Below, in pieces: positions 16,540 to 24,475 of a stretch of DNA of 64,000 nt. The stretch is from Trichomonas vaginalis G3. Taxonomy: Eukaryota > Parabasalia > Trichomonadida > Trichomonadidae. Each line of letters opens with the position of its first letter. Positions within the stretch are counted from its first letter, which is position 1. A model generated the notes under the pieces. The model searched no databases, was not told where the DNA came from, and worked only from the letters and a program-made list of their open reading frames with translations. Location: NCBI RefSeq assembly GCF_026262505.1, contig NC_067206.1, forward strand, positions 4,492,879 to 4,556,878, in the 5' to 3' direction. A program made the position numbers and the translations under genes.

Positions 16540-19284
16540 TTATAGATCATAATAGAACCCACTCGGACCAAGCTTTACTTTCTTCCTGACTGAGTTTTTA
16601 ACTCTTCTTTTTCCTTCATTGCCACTACTTTCACTAGATGAAGTTACTTCTTCACTACTTTCACTTTGTTCTACTCTTCTCTTCTTCTTTGGTGTCGCTT
16701 TTGGTAACTTGCCCTCTGCTTCAAGTTGTTGCATCTTTGCCTCATGTTCACCTAGTATGTTGTAAATTTCCCATGTCCTTTTTGCCTTTGGGCTCTGGTC
16801 GCCCATCTCAGGTAACCTATATCCTAGAAAGATTTTGTCATAGTTTGTATTTGAGTCTTCGCGTATTGTTTGCATGACTCTTTCCTGAGTTTCCGGTTCA
16901 AGCTCTTCAAACAGAGCTGGTCCATATGGAATAAGCTCGTTTCCAAATATATGTTTTTGTAGCCATTCTGGTTTTCTTTCCATGTAACCAATAATATCTT
17001 TTGTGAATGGGAAAGCTTTTACCCAACGTTTCAGTCTTGCATCATTTATTTCTGTAGTTGGTTTTATTTTGTCATGGAACATGTTTTTCAATACTAACAT
17101 TTCATTTGGTACTGTCCATTTGAGTTTTCTTAAATATTCATCCCTTCTCGGTTCATTGGCTGCAAAGTAAGTTTTTATGACATTTTGCAAACTTTCGTTT
17201 GCAAGGTCATGTACAATAGGTTCTCTTCCTTCTCTCTCCCTAACTCTCTTTCTAAACTCTTCACCAAATATACCATCTCTATGGTTCTGTGTAGTTCTTT
17301 GAGATAAATGTTCTAGAACGTCAGGTGTTATATTTCCCTCAGCCATGTTCATTTCATACTGGTCCAAAATATCTGCATGTTTCATATCTTTCAATGGCAT
17401 TAAAGCCGCGCTGAAAATACCAGCTATATCTGGTTCACCATTCACTTCCATTGCGTCTACAACTTCTTGGAATTGAGGTTGTAAGTTTATGAACCACCTA
17501 TCTGGATTAGCTTTATGACCCCATCTCATTGTAGTTCCATAGTCTGCAGAAACAAAAGTAGGTTTGTTTCCATATTGGTTAGGTTCTGAATGAACTTTAA
17601 ACAATGTTTCATTTCTATATGTTTTGTTGAAATTTAACCTTTTATTTTCACCGAGTTCAGCCAAAGATTGAACGTTATATGGTCGTAAGTAAAAAGGATT
17701 ATTGTATTTGCGTACATTTTCTTTCAGTACTTCCATTCTATGCTGAATATTTTCATCTGATGTTGGAGTCTTTTGTATGTCGGCGAACATTTTTCGATAT
17801 TCTTCTACTATGTCAGCCGAATTTTTCTTAGACTCTTGGAAAGATTCCATATTCTCCGCATACACTTGTTGAGGGTCAAGATTTTTCGGCTGTTCCAAAT
17901 CTTCATCTAGTTCTGTGAAGTTAGTTTCCAAAGGAGGGATTTGTTCGTTTCCTTCAGGCTCTTCTAGCTGTTGTTGCTGAACTATTTCTTCCATGTCTGG
18001 TTGTATCTGAACTTCTTCCTGTGGAGTTTCTTGTACCTCATCTGCTGGCATTTCATATATTCCGAGACCGTTTTTAACAAGTTCCCTATCTAAGTCATCC
18101 GGACTCATAAACCTTTCTTCTTTCGTTCCGTCTCTATTTTTTACGCGTTTCATGAAGAGAGTTGAATTATCATTTAGCTCTGACACCAAATATCTCGGAG
18201 TAAATTCATTCATGTCATTTGGATGATATGCTATTAAATCATATCCCTTTGCGAGCTTGTATTTTCCAGGTTTGAGATTATATCCCATTTGATGCTGAAC
18301 CATAAAGCTAAATAGGTTCGGGTCAGTATTTCCTTCCTTGAACTTTCTAATAGCTTCTTTATATCTGTCACTAAAGTCAAGAGTATCTGGGTAACCATAA
18401 TCTTCCTTAAGCATTTTTAAGAATTCTTGGTTTCCTTTTTCTCTACTTCTTTTATGTCCTTGCTCTGTTTGTGGTTGTTGTGCAGGGTTTTGAACTGTTG
18501 GTTGTTGTGCTGGTTTTGGTTGTGGTGCTGGATTTTGAACTGTTGGTTGTTGTGCAGGGTTTTGAACTGTTGGTTGTTGTGCAGGGTTTTGAACTGTTGG
18601 TTTTGGTTGTTGTGGTGGTGCTGGATTTTGAACTGTTGGTTGTTGTGTTGGTTGTTGTTGTGGTGCATGCCTGTGTCTGTGTCCATGTGATGATGTAAAT
18701 GTTTTAGGTAGTCCTGGTGCAGGTGCTTCTCTTGGAGGGTTTGGTGGTATATAAGTTCCACCAGCTGGCACATATGTTCCATCTGCAGCATAATGTCCTA
18801 CCTGACTTTTCGTTTTTAAGAAAGCATTTACTAGGTCTGTTTTGGTCTGTTGTAACTCTTTTTCTTGACTTTCCACAACAGTTGTTCTAACGGCGTCATA
18901 GGCACTTTGAACTGCCTGTCTCGTTGCTGCATCTGTTATTTTCGTCATATTTTGTGCTACTTCTCTTAACTCTTTGTCGAAACCTTCAGACTTCAGTTTC
19001 TTTCCAGATGAGAAGTCGTTCACTAGTTTCACCTTACTATGAAGAGCTTCGAAGGCATTCTTAAAGTCAGCATTCATTAAAGCTTCATTTGAACTGTCTT
19101 CATCCGCTTGTATTTTTGTCCTTATTGACCCTATAAGTTGGGCTGCTTTAGCGTTGGCTTGGGCATCTAACCAGTCATTATTAGCTTTTATATATTCTGC
19201 GCTTTTCATTGCCCTTTGCATGGCTGCGTCGTTATTTTTACTTTCTTGTGCTAAGTTTTCATACTGTACGGTTTGGTTTTGCAA
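16540..19284 (-). CDS. Large 914-aa probable structural protein of block D
   Basis: The N-terminal part is helical and Ala/Gln/Lys-rich (about 1-190). A low-complexity tract of about eight QQPTVQNPA-type repeats follows (about 205-275), after a His-rich HGHRHRHAP. A long globular region comes next (about 280-860). The C-terminus carries KKKRRVEQSESSEE and a basic KRRVKNSVRKKVKLG, which could be nuclear-targeting or nucleic-acid-binding. I do not recognise the family. The gene overlaps the upstream 137-aa gene by 34 bp and precedes the capsid-like gene by 32 bp, so a co-expressed virion cluster is likely. Confidence 0.7.
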   Translation of the reverse strand: MQNQTVQYENLAQESKNNDAAMQRAMKSAEYIKANNDWLDAQANAKAAQLIGSIRTKIQADEDSSNEALMNADFKNAFEALHSKVKLVNDFSSGKKLKSEGFDKELREVAQNMTKITDAATRQAVQSAYDAVRTTVVESQEKELQQTKTDLVNAFLKTKSQVGHYAADGTYVPAGGTYIPPNPPREAPAPGLPKTFTSSHGHRHRHAPQQQPTQQPTVQNPAPPQQPKPTVQNPAQQPTVQNPAQQPTVQNPAPQPKPAQQPTVQNPAQQPQTEQGHKRSREKGNQEFLKMLKEDYGYPDTLDFSDRYKEAIRKFKEGNTDPNLFSFMVQHQMGYNLKPGKYKLAKGYDLIAYHPNDMNEFTPRYLVSELNDNSTLFMKRVKNRDGTKEERFMSPDDLDRELVKNGLGIYEMPADEVQETPQEEVQIQPDMEEIVQQQQLEEPEGNEQIPPLETNFTELDEDLEQPKNLDPQQVYAENMESFQESKKNSADIVEEYRKMFADIQKTPTSDENIQHRMEVLKENVRKYNNPFYLRPYNVQSLAELGENKRLNFNKTYRNETLFKVHSEPNQYGNKPTFVSADYGTTMRWGHKANPDRWFINLQPQFQEVVDAMEVNGEPDIAGIFSAALMPLKDMKHADILDQYEMNMAEGNITPDVLEHLSQRTTQNHRDGIFGEEFRKRVREREGREPIVHDLANESLQNVIKTYFAANEPRRDEYLRKLKWTVPNEMLVLKNMFHDKIKPTTEINDARLKRWVKAFPFTKDIIGYMERKPEWLQKHIFGNELIPYGPALFEELEPETQERVMQTIREDSNTNYDKIFLGYRLPEMGDQSPKAKRTWEIYNILGEHEAKMQQLEAEGKLPKATPKKKRRVEQSESSEEVTSSSESSGNEGKRRVKNSVRKKVKLGPSGFYYDL

Positions 19285-19664
19285 ATGTAAAAGTTTTCTG
19301 CCTTTACATTTGCTTCAACTTCTTTTTTATACTCATCGCTATCCATATATGTCTTCAGGGCTTTTTGTTTTATTTCTTCATCTTTCAGTACTTTATATTG
19401 AGTAGTATGGTTTTTCAAATTTATAACATCTTGTTCCATTTTTGCTACTTCTGCTGCTTTTTCTGACACTTTTTTCGCATATTCCTCTGTACTTAGTTCT
19501 TTCTGTTGTTCTTCTTTCTTCTTTTTCTCTACGTTTAACTCATTGAGTTTCTTTGTGTGTCTGTCATATTCTAGTTTCTTTTCGTTTTCACTTATTTGTT
19601 TCTGTATGTCTATGTTTGACTTTTTGACATCTGTTATTTGGTTTTTGAGTGAACTCAAATTCAT
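19251..19664 (-). CDS. Coiled-coil protein (137 aa) of block D
   Basis: MNLSSLKNQITDVKKSNIDI followed by almost continuous Lys/Glu coiled coil. It is likely a structural or scaffolding helper by position (inference). The ATG is 4 bp from the ACTTT target duplication copy at 19668-19672, so element B has displaced its original upstream region. Confidence 0.6.
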   Translation of the reverse strand: MNLSSLKNQITDVKKSNIDIQKQISENEKKLEYDRHTKKLNELNVEKKKKEEQQKELSTEEYAKKVSEKAAEVAKMEQDVINLKNHTTQYKVLKDEEIKQKALKTYMDSDEYKKEVEANVKAENFYICKTKPYSMKT

Positions 19665-19667
19665 TTG

Positions 19668-19672
19668 ACTTT
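19668..19672. repeat. Target-site duplication of element B, left copy
   Basis: ACTTT directly precedes AGTTAGTATAC. The matching copy is at 42026-42030. Confidence 0.85.
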
Positions 19673-19877
19673 AGTTAGTATACATATCATGTGTACGGAG
19701 GCACTGCGAGCCTCCTTACCCATGATATGTGAATTTGACACTTTACAAAACCGTTAACGTATATTTTACAACACAAACACAAACACCAACTTAACCTTAA
19801 ATATTTATAAAGCCGCCAACCACTTCACCTCACTAACGTTTTCACAAACGACTTCACTACTGTAAAAATAAACGTTC

Positions 19878-20204
19878 TCATTTACAAAAGTATTGCAACT
19901 CTTCCCATTGCTGTGCTTCACACAATAGTTCATATTCTTCAGTATCGCTGCTGTCGCTCCAATCGTCAGAGTCAAAATCACTGTCATAGTTTATACCTGT
20001 AAGTTTTGACAAAGCTAATGAAACACGCTTACCGTTTGTATCGTATGCTTGTATAAACTTTCCATTCTTCATTCCTTCATAAACGCTCAAACTAACTTTA
20101 CCCTTTCTCCCTCGTATCTGATAGAATGTATTTTCACGAGGAACGAAGAACAAATTCTTGAACTCATGACCGTTGTAGTTTGTTATCTCAATAGTTTTCG
20201 TCAT
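19878..20204 (-). CDS. TIR cargo gene, 108 aa (left TIR copy)
   Basis: MTKTIEITNYNGHEFKNLFF, then RENTFYQIRGRKGKVSLSVY, and an Asp/Ser/Glu-rich tail. The protein is identical to that at 41494-41820. A divergent relative is the 94-aa gene of element C, sharing YN.H.FK.LFF.P..N.F, L.VY and the YD..GK..L.(I/L)SKL pattern. It reads outward toward the terminus. Function unknown; lying inside the TIR gives two copies per element. Confidence 0.7.
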   Translation of the reverse strand: MTKTIEITNYNGHEFKNLFFVPRENTFYQIRGRKGKVSLSVYEGMKNGKFIQAYDTNGKRVSLALSKLTGINYDSDFDSDDWSDSSDTEEYELLCEAQQWEELQYFCK

Positions 20205-20287
20205 TTATATAAAAATAAAATAAAAAATAAACTTAAAAATAAATGATATCACCACTCCCACACGTATGAAAACATCCATTTAAATTT

Positions 20288-20335
20288 AGGTGAAGTGGTG
20301 AGATCTCACCTCTTTTTTCACCTCTTTTTTCACCC
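20288..20335. repeat. Intergenic palindrome-iteron block 6
   Basis: AGGTGAAGT, then the perfect core GGTGAGATCTCACC, then two CACCTCTTTTTT-type iterons, inside the left TIR of B between the 108-aa and 81-aa genes. Confidence 0.9.
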
Positions 20336-20351
20336 TGTTGAATTCATTACT

Positions 20352-20597
20352 TTATAACTCTCTTCCTTTCTCCAACTCTTCTAACTTCTTCTTAAGTTCA
20401 GCAATGTTGTCCTCATGAAGTTTAATCTTCCTTAATATACCTTCTTTATCTAATGGTTGCTTTATCTTTCTAAACTGAACTCTACCATCCTTCATAGTAT
20501 GAATGTAAAAACCTTCTGGAATAGTTCCTGATTTAATGTATTCTACCAAAAACTTTTGTTTCATTGCTTCAGTGACTTTAGTCGTCATTTCAATCAA
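20352..20597 (-). CDS. Small coiled-coil protein (81 aa), copy B
   Basis: Equivalent to 14530-14766, with three possible extra N-terminal residues (MIEMTTK); the inner ATG matching A is at 20588. The stop and last codons are inside the TIR. Confidence 0.75.
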   Translation of the reverse strand: MIEMTTKVTEAMKQKFLVEYIKSGTIPEGFYIHTMKDGRVQFRKIKQPLDKEGILRKIKLHEDNIAELKKKLEELEKGREL

Positions 20598-20636
20598 ATA
20601 AAAATTTTAATATTAAATAAAAATAACGTTATTTTT

Positions 20637-21095
20637 TCAGTAAGGAAACGCAGGAGTTTTACGATTTATTTGAGGAGTAGGTTCTGGTTTAAATGTTGGA
20701 GTCGGTTTAGGAGTTGACTTTTGAACAGGAGTTTGTACTTCCATAGGTTCAGGAGTCATTGAAGGTTTTGCTTGTGAAGGCGCTGGTTTTGGCGATGGTG
20801 TCGGAGTTTGTTTAACTTCAGCTACTTCAGTATTATTTACAACATTTGCTTTATTTCTTTTCAACATCATAACTGCTCCTGCTGTAGCTAGCAAACCTAG
20901 TGGGAGACCATATCTTATATAAGGACTTGACCAAATGCTATTTTTGACAGGAGCTGGTGGAACACCTAACCTTGGTGAGACTGCTCTTTGCCATTGTGCA
21001 GCTCGTAAGAAATATTCAATAGGTGCTCCATAATCGTTTGGTAAAGTTTGTTTCATAGATGGTGAAGGTTCACGAGAGCTTGATGAAGAACTCAT
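20637..21095 (-). CDS. Single-span membrane protein with Pro-rich tail (152 aa), copy B
   Basis: Same organisation as 14011-14481: Ser-rich start, one hydrophobic segment near residues 70-88, Pro/Thr/Lys tail ending RKTPAFPY. It is 4 aa shorter than A in the tail repeat. It follows the capsid-like gene by 30 bp. Confidence 0.72.
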   Translation of the reverse strand: MSSSSSSREPSPSMKQTLPNDYGAPIEYFLRAAQWQRAVSPRLGVPPAPVKNSIWSSPYIRYGLPLGLLATAGAVMMLKRNKANVVNNTEVAEVKQTPTPSPKPAPSQAKPSMTPEPMEVQTPVQKSTPKPTPTFKPEPTPQINRKTPAFPY

Positions 21096-21125
21096 TTATA
21101 AGCTTTAAAAATAAACGTTCATCCT

Positions 21126-22700
21126 TTATTCCTCACTGTCGTCCGTAGCTAAGTTATAGTCATCTAATCTTATTATGGGGATGCCATTAGCACGCACCTG
21201 AATGGCAAAGCAACAATCCCTCATAAATCCAATAAGTGGCTTTGGTACGTTTTCAGTTGCTAGTTCAATAGGTCCTTTAACAGACAATTTGTATGTTATT
21301 GGAGCAGTAGATGTTTGACCTTGCTGGAAGCAAAAGTCCACTTCTGTTGGAAAACCACATAAGAAATGTGTGTTGTCATAGCTATCCCATTTATGTTCCA
21401 CACTACCATCATCCACCAATGACCTCATAACATCTTCATTAAATCCTATCATATCATTGTTTGTATTGCAGGCGTTCGCAACCATTTCATAAAATACAGG
21501 TCCATATGATTTTTCAGGTTCTGCAGGCATATTTCCATAAGCTCCCATGGAAAGCTGAAGATATTTAAACTTAGGGTTCTCAAAATTAACATAATAGTTG
21601 TCTTTCTTTCTAAATAGTGCCCAAATACTTTTAACATTAATAGGCGTATAAGCTGCTGTAAATGTTGCACTTGAACTATCTGTATTCTTTGAGAATGAAC
21701 CGTCCATAGGAATCCAATCCATAACTTTAACAGGAAAACATAAAGCCTCGTTTGTATAATGTTCTACAAGTTCTGTATAAATGTTAGGGTCTAAAGAGAA
21801 TGACTTTGGATGAATGAAACATTCATTAAAATCCATCTTTGTTCGAAATAGTTGCTGGGTTACAGTTGTAATAGTAACTGTTCCACTAGCTTCTACTGCC
21901 TTCGTTATCATAGTGAATGGTTCATTCCATGGAACAAATTTATTTGTCGGTGAATTTGAATCTGAAGCAAATGCAACTTTAAGAGTTGGATTGAAAGCAA
22001 TGATATCATTTACAGATATAGATGTGCATTGTAAGGCGTCGCTACTGAACTTTACTTTAAGCTGAATGTTTCCTGCAAAAGCTGGAATAAATCGAATAGC
22101 TTCTAATGGAAGGAATCTTCTAACAGGAATTCTTAAACGAAGCTTAAAATCAAATGATTTTCCTGCTGTAATTGGACCACTAACAATTTGTCCTGTTCTG
22201 CATGTTCCCGAATGACTCCATACATCTTCATGTCGAGTCTTTGAGAAAACATCTACTTTCTTTATTTGTTCGGTAGTTTGTGAGTTTGAAGTTATATATG
22301 CTTCTTCTCTTGCGTTGTCTTGAGAATATACGATACGACCATTTGCAAGGATTTGATATCCAGCAACTGCATAGAAAGCGTCATCGAAACCAATCCAAAA
22401 TCCTGGTGGGTTTGTTTTATTGGAACCTGAACCAATTTCTTTATCTACAATAAATTGACCTTCCATTTTATACGTAATGAATGTATTGTAAAGGTCCAAC
22501 ATATTTTCACCAGGAGGTGAGAGATTGAATGTTACCCATGTGTTATCTTTAGCAGTTCCAGGTTGTGATGGAATCTTTGCGTCAGAATATTTTCTATTAG
22601 TGTCACCAATTTGAACTGCATTGTCTATGATATCGAAATATGAGCGAATCTGATGAATATGCTCTGCTGGAGTAAATTCGTTTAACTGTTCGTTCTGCAT
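21126..22700 (-). CDS. Major-capsid-like (double jelly-roll) protein, whole (B)
   Basis: A 524-aa protein starting MQNEQLNEFTPAEHIHQIRS. Beta-rich segments and the stretch FDFKLRLRIPVRRFLPL (about residues 183-199) fit the mid-molecule pattern of Polinton and adenovirus-like double-jelly-roll capsid proteins. The family is known to carry capsid genes; assigning this frame is by pattern and relative size, without a structure comparison. Neighbours are the membrane-type protein and the 141-aa basic protein. The start is set by the ATCCGAAGTAAATAC leader. Confidence 0.68.
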   Translation of the reverse strand: MQNEQLNEFTPAEHIHQIRSYFDIIDNAVQIGDTNRKYSDAKIPSQPGTAKDNTWVTFNLSPPGENMLDLYNTFITYKMEGQFIVDKEIGSGSNKTNPPGFWIGFDDAFYAVAGYQILANGRIVYSQDNAREEAYITSNSQTTEQIKKVDVFSKTRHEDVWSHSGTCRTGQIVSGPITAGKSFDFKLRLRIPVRRFLPLEAIRFIPAFAGNIQLKVKFSSDALQCTSISVNDIIAFNPTLKVAFASDSNSPTNKFVPWNEPFTMITKAVEASGTVTITTVTQQLFRTKMDFNECFIHPKSFSLDPNIYTELVEHYTNEALCFPVKVMDWIPMDGSFSKNTDSSSATFTAAYTPINVKSIWALFRKKDNYYVNFENPKFKYLQLSMGAYGNMPAEPEKSYGPVFYEMVANACNTNNDMIGFNEDVMRSLVDDGSVEHKWDSYDNTHFLCGFPTEVDFCFQQGQTSTAPITYKLSVKGPIELATENVPKPLIGFMRDCCFAIQVRANGIPIIRLDDYNLATDDSEE

Positions 22701-22722
22701 GTATTTACTTCGGATAAAAATA
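22698..22722 (-). promoter_or_regulatory. Structural-gene start motif, capsid gene B
   Basis: On the minus strand TTTTTATCCGAAGTAAATAC leads to the ATG at 22700. Equivalent to 12390-12411 and 51122-51146. Confidence 0.55.
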
Positions 22723-22727
22723 TCTAT

Positions 22728-23153
22728 TTACTTCATTATTCTCACTCTTCTTCTTGGCATTCGTGGTGGAAGTTGTTTCTTGACATTTTCAATGAACTGT
22801 ACATTCTCTTTTGTCTCAACTTCTTTCACTGGTGGGTCAGGGTTCTTTGACTCGGTTTGTTTTTCAATGAAATTCACGAACTTTGCAATAAGCTCTTGGT
22901 TCGTTATTGAAAGTACATCTGGCTTCTTTTCTTCTTGTTCTTTTGGTGGCTCAGTTTGAACAGAAGGTTTTATATGGACTTCACCCTTGCCATGCACCTT
23001 AATGTTGTCGCTTTCTGCATTCGCTAATGGAACCTTTCTTTTTCTTACGTATATTTTACCATCTTTACTCTGACTTACGTAATAGAAAGGATGTTGTATT
23101 CCTCTTGCGTCATTTAATATAATAGACTCTCGCTCTGATTTTGACAAGCTCAT
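22728..23153 (-). CDS. Conserved 141-aa protein with KDG-RK motif, copy B
   Basis: Whole counterpart of 11953-12381. The double-hairpin segment of A is here decayed to HGKGEVHIKP. Basic C-terminus RMPRRRVRIMK. It is divergent from the Lys-rich gene and upstream of the capsid gene. Confidence 0.7.
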   Translation of the reverse strand: MSLSKSERESIILNDARGIQHPFYYVSQSKDGKIYVRKRKVPLANAESDNIKVHGKGEVHIKPSVQTEPPKEQEEKKPDVLSITNQELIAKFVNFIEKQTESKNPDPPVKEVETKENVQFIENVKKQLPPRMPRRRVRIMK

Positions 23154-23198
23154 TTTACACCGGTTAAAGTTTTAATTTTGTTTTTTATCTGCAGTCAA

Positions 23199-23469
23199 AT
23201 GACTCAGACAAGTCCTACGGACAAGACCCAAGGGGTCATAGATGTTGAAGCATTGAAGAAAGAAATTCGTGAGCAAATTTTATCCGAACTGAAGGAACAA
23301 AAACAAGAACAAAAGCCAGAGAGACCAAAGAGAAAACTTAGTGAAAAAACTTGCTGCATTAGCTGCTGGAAGACAAAAGAACCCACGTTTGCTGGCGAAG
23401 AAAGCTAGAGAAGAAGCAAAAGCAAAGGAAGAACAAAAAGCTAAAGAAGCTGAAGCAAAGAAAGAGTAA
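23199..23469 (+). pseudogene. Lys/Glu-rich small protein, broken copy (B)
   Basis: Counterpart of 11635-11907 with the same MTQ(S/T)xPTDKTQGVIDVEALK start and charged tail. Broken once or so. Confidence 0.7.
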
Positions 23470-23493
23470 ATGGTTTATTTTTATCCGAATTAA

Positions 23494-24351
23494 ATGTATA
23501 GACAAATACCTTTATCTGTTGCGTTCAGTAGTGAAAACCCTGACGTCAAAATAAAGGGGAACAGAGTAACGTTTAAGTTTCCAACAGACTGGATTGTGAA
23601 CATAAATGAAGAGAAGTACATTGGCATAACATCTATGTATATAACACGTGCTTTCAGAAAGGTTGACTTTATACTTCAAGTCGAGATAGAAAATGACGAA
23701 CAGTCTTTAAGCGCCCAAAACATTCACATATACAAATACTTTAAAGACGATACAACTTTACAAGAATGTATGATTTCCTTCAATGAAATGTTCGAGAAAA
23801 AGTTCAACATTGAAGTACAAACTTTACAGCCTTTACGTGAGTTTCTTGCACAACTGAAAGAAGAAGGTAGTCAGCCACAACTTATAGACTTTCATTATGA
23901 ATTTAATGAAAATGAAGATGGAACACATGACTGTCAGTTTGTTATATATTCACCATTCAATGAAGTAGCTAAAAAGAAAGAAAATCCATTACGTATAAGA
24001 TTTCAAATCTCTGAACCAAGTGATGATTTCAAGAATGTTTTCAATTATGATGCAATGCTTCCGAGGAAAAATGAATTTTCAAAGATTGTAACACCTGGCA
24101 TTTGGGATAGAAAGCAAGCTATATTATATTCAAACTTAAGTAAGGGAGTTGAAAATGAGTTCATTGGTCATACAAGAACTTCACCACTTCCTAACCCTAA
24201 ATACTATAAATTAACTGGCTTCAATCGTGAGTTTTGGATAGACATGTTCTCCACTCATGACCATAACTGCCCAGTGTTCTTACCTCCAGACCATAAGGAC
24301 TGTCTCTACATTGAAACACAACTCTTAAACTCTACCATCGCAGTATTGTAA
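23494..24351 (+). CDS. Conserved 285-aa probable structural protein, copy B
   Basis: Whole counterpart of 10753-11610, differing by scattered substitutions (for example LQECMISFNEMFEKK versus LLQCMISFNEMFEKK). The leader TTTTTATCCGAATTAAATG sets the start. Convergent with PolB; the 3' spacer holds a short tandem repeat of CATGACCTCATT (24408-24452). Confidence 0.72.
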   Translation: MYRQIPLSVAFSSENPDVKIKGNRVTFKFPTDWIVNINEEKYIGITSMYITRAFRKVDFILQVEIENDEQSLSAQNIHIYKYFKDDTTLQECMISFNEMFEKKFNIEVQTLQPLREFLAQLKEEGSQPQLIDFHYEFNENEDGTHDCQFVIYSPFNEVAKKKENPLRIRFQISEPSDDFKNVFNYDAMLPRKNEFSKIVTPGIWDRKQAILYSNLSKGVENEFIGHTRTSPLPNPKYYKLTGFNREFWIDMFSTHDHNCPVFLPPDHKDCLYIETQLLNSTIAVL

Positions 24352-24407
24352 AATCTACGCTAGCTTTATTTTTATCACGAATGACCTCATTTCTGACAAA
24401 AATAAAT

Positions 24408-24475
24408 GACCTCATTCATGACCTCATTCATGACCTCATTCATGACCTCATTGCTGACAAAAATAAATGACCTCA
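24408..24475. repeat. Short tandem repeat between 285-aa gene and PolB
   Basis: Repeats of a 15-bp unit containing ATGACCTCATT, about four copies, plus AAAAATAAATGACCTCA. Present in reduced number in A (10688-10725) and C (52815-52880). Confidence 0.75.

Larger units (their letters stand above)
15609..19672 (-). mobile_element. Block D: older virus-like element split by A and B (left part)
   Basis: Three minus-strand genes (137 aa, 914 aa, capsid-like) are packed with overlap or about 30-bp spacing and bounded by the termini of A and B. Another D-type gene lies beyond B at 42020-42280. The gene set does not match A, B or C but is virion-like. I read it as a different Polinton-like lineage that received the later insertions. 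Its own ends are not visible. Confidence 0.6.
19673..20368. repeat. Left terminal inverted repeat of element B
   Basis: Almost identical in inverted orientation to 41354-42025. It starts AGTTAGTATACATATCATG, holds a terminal hairpin (19682-19730), iterons, the 108-aa cargo gene, and a palindrome-iteron block. The left copy is about 24 bp longer because of one extra AGGTGAAAAA-type iteron. Identity stops in the last codons of the 81-aa gene. Confidence 0.92.

Noticed and set aside
18427-18791. Plus- and minus-strand frames rich in Val/Leu/Trp/Cys or His/Asn/Gln over the repeat tract
   Set aside because: These are shadows of the Gln/Pro repeat of the 914-aa gene in other frames.
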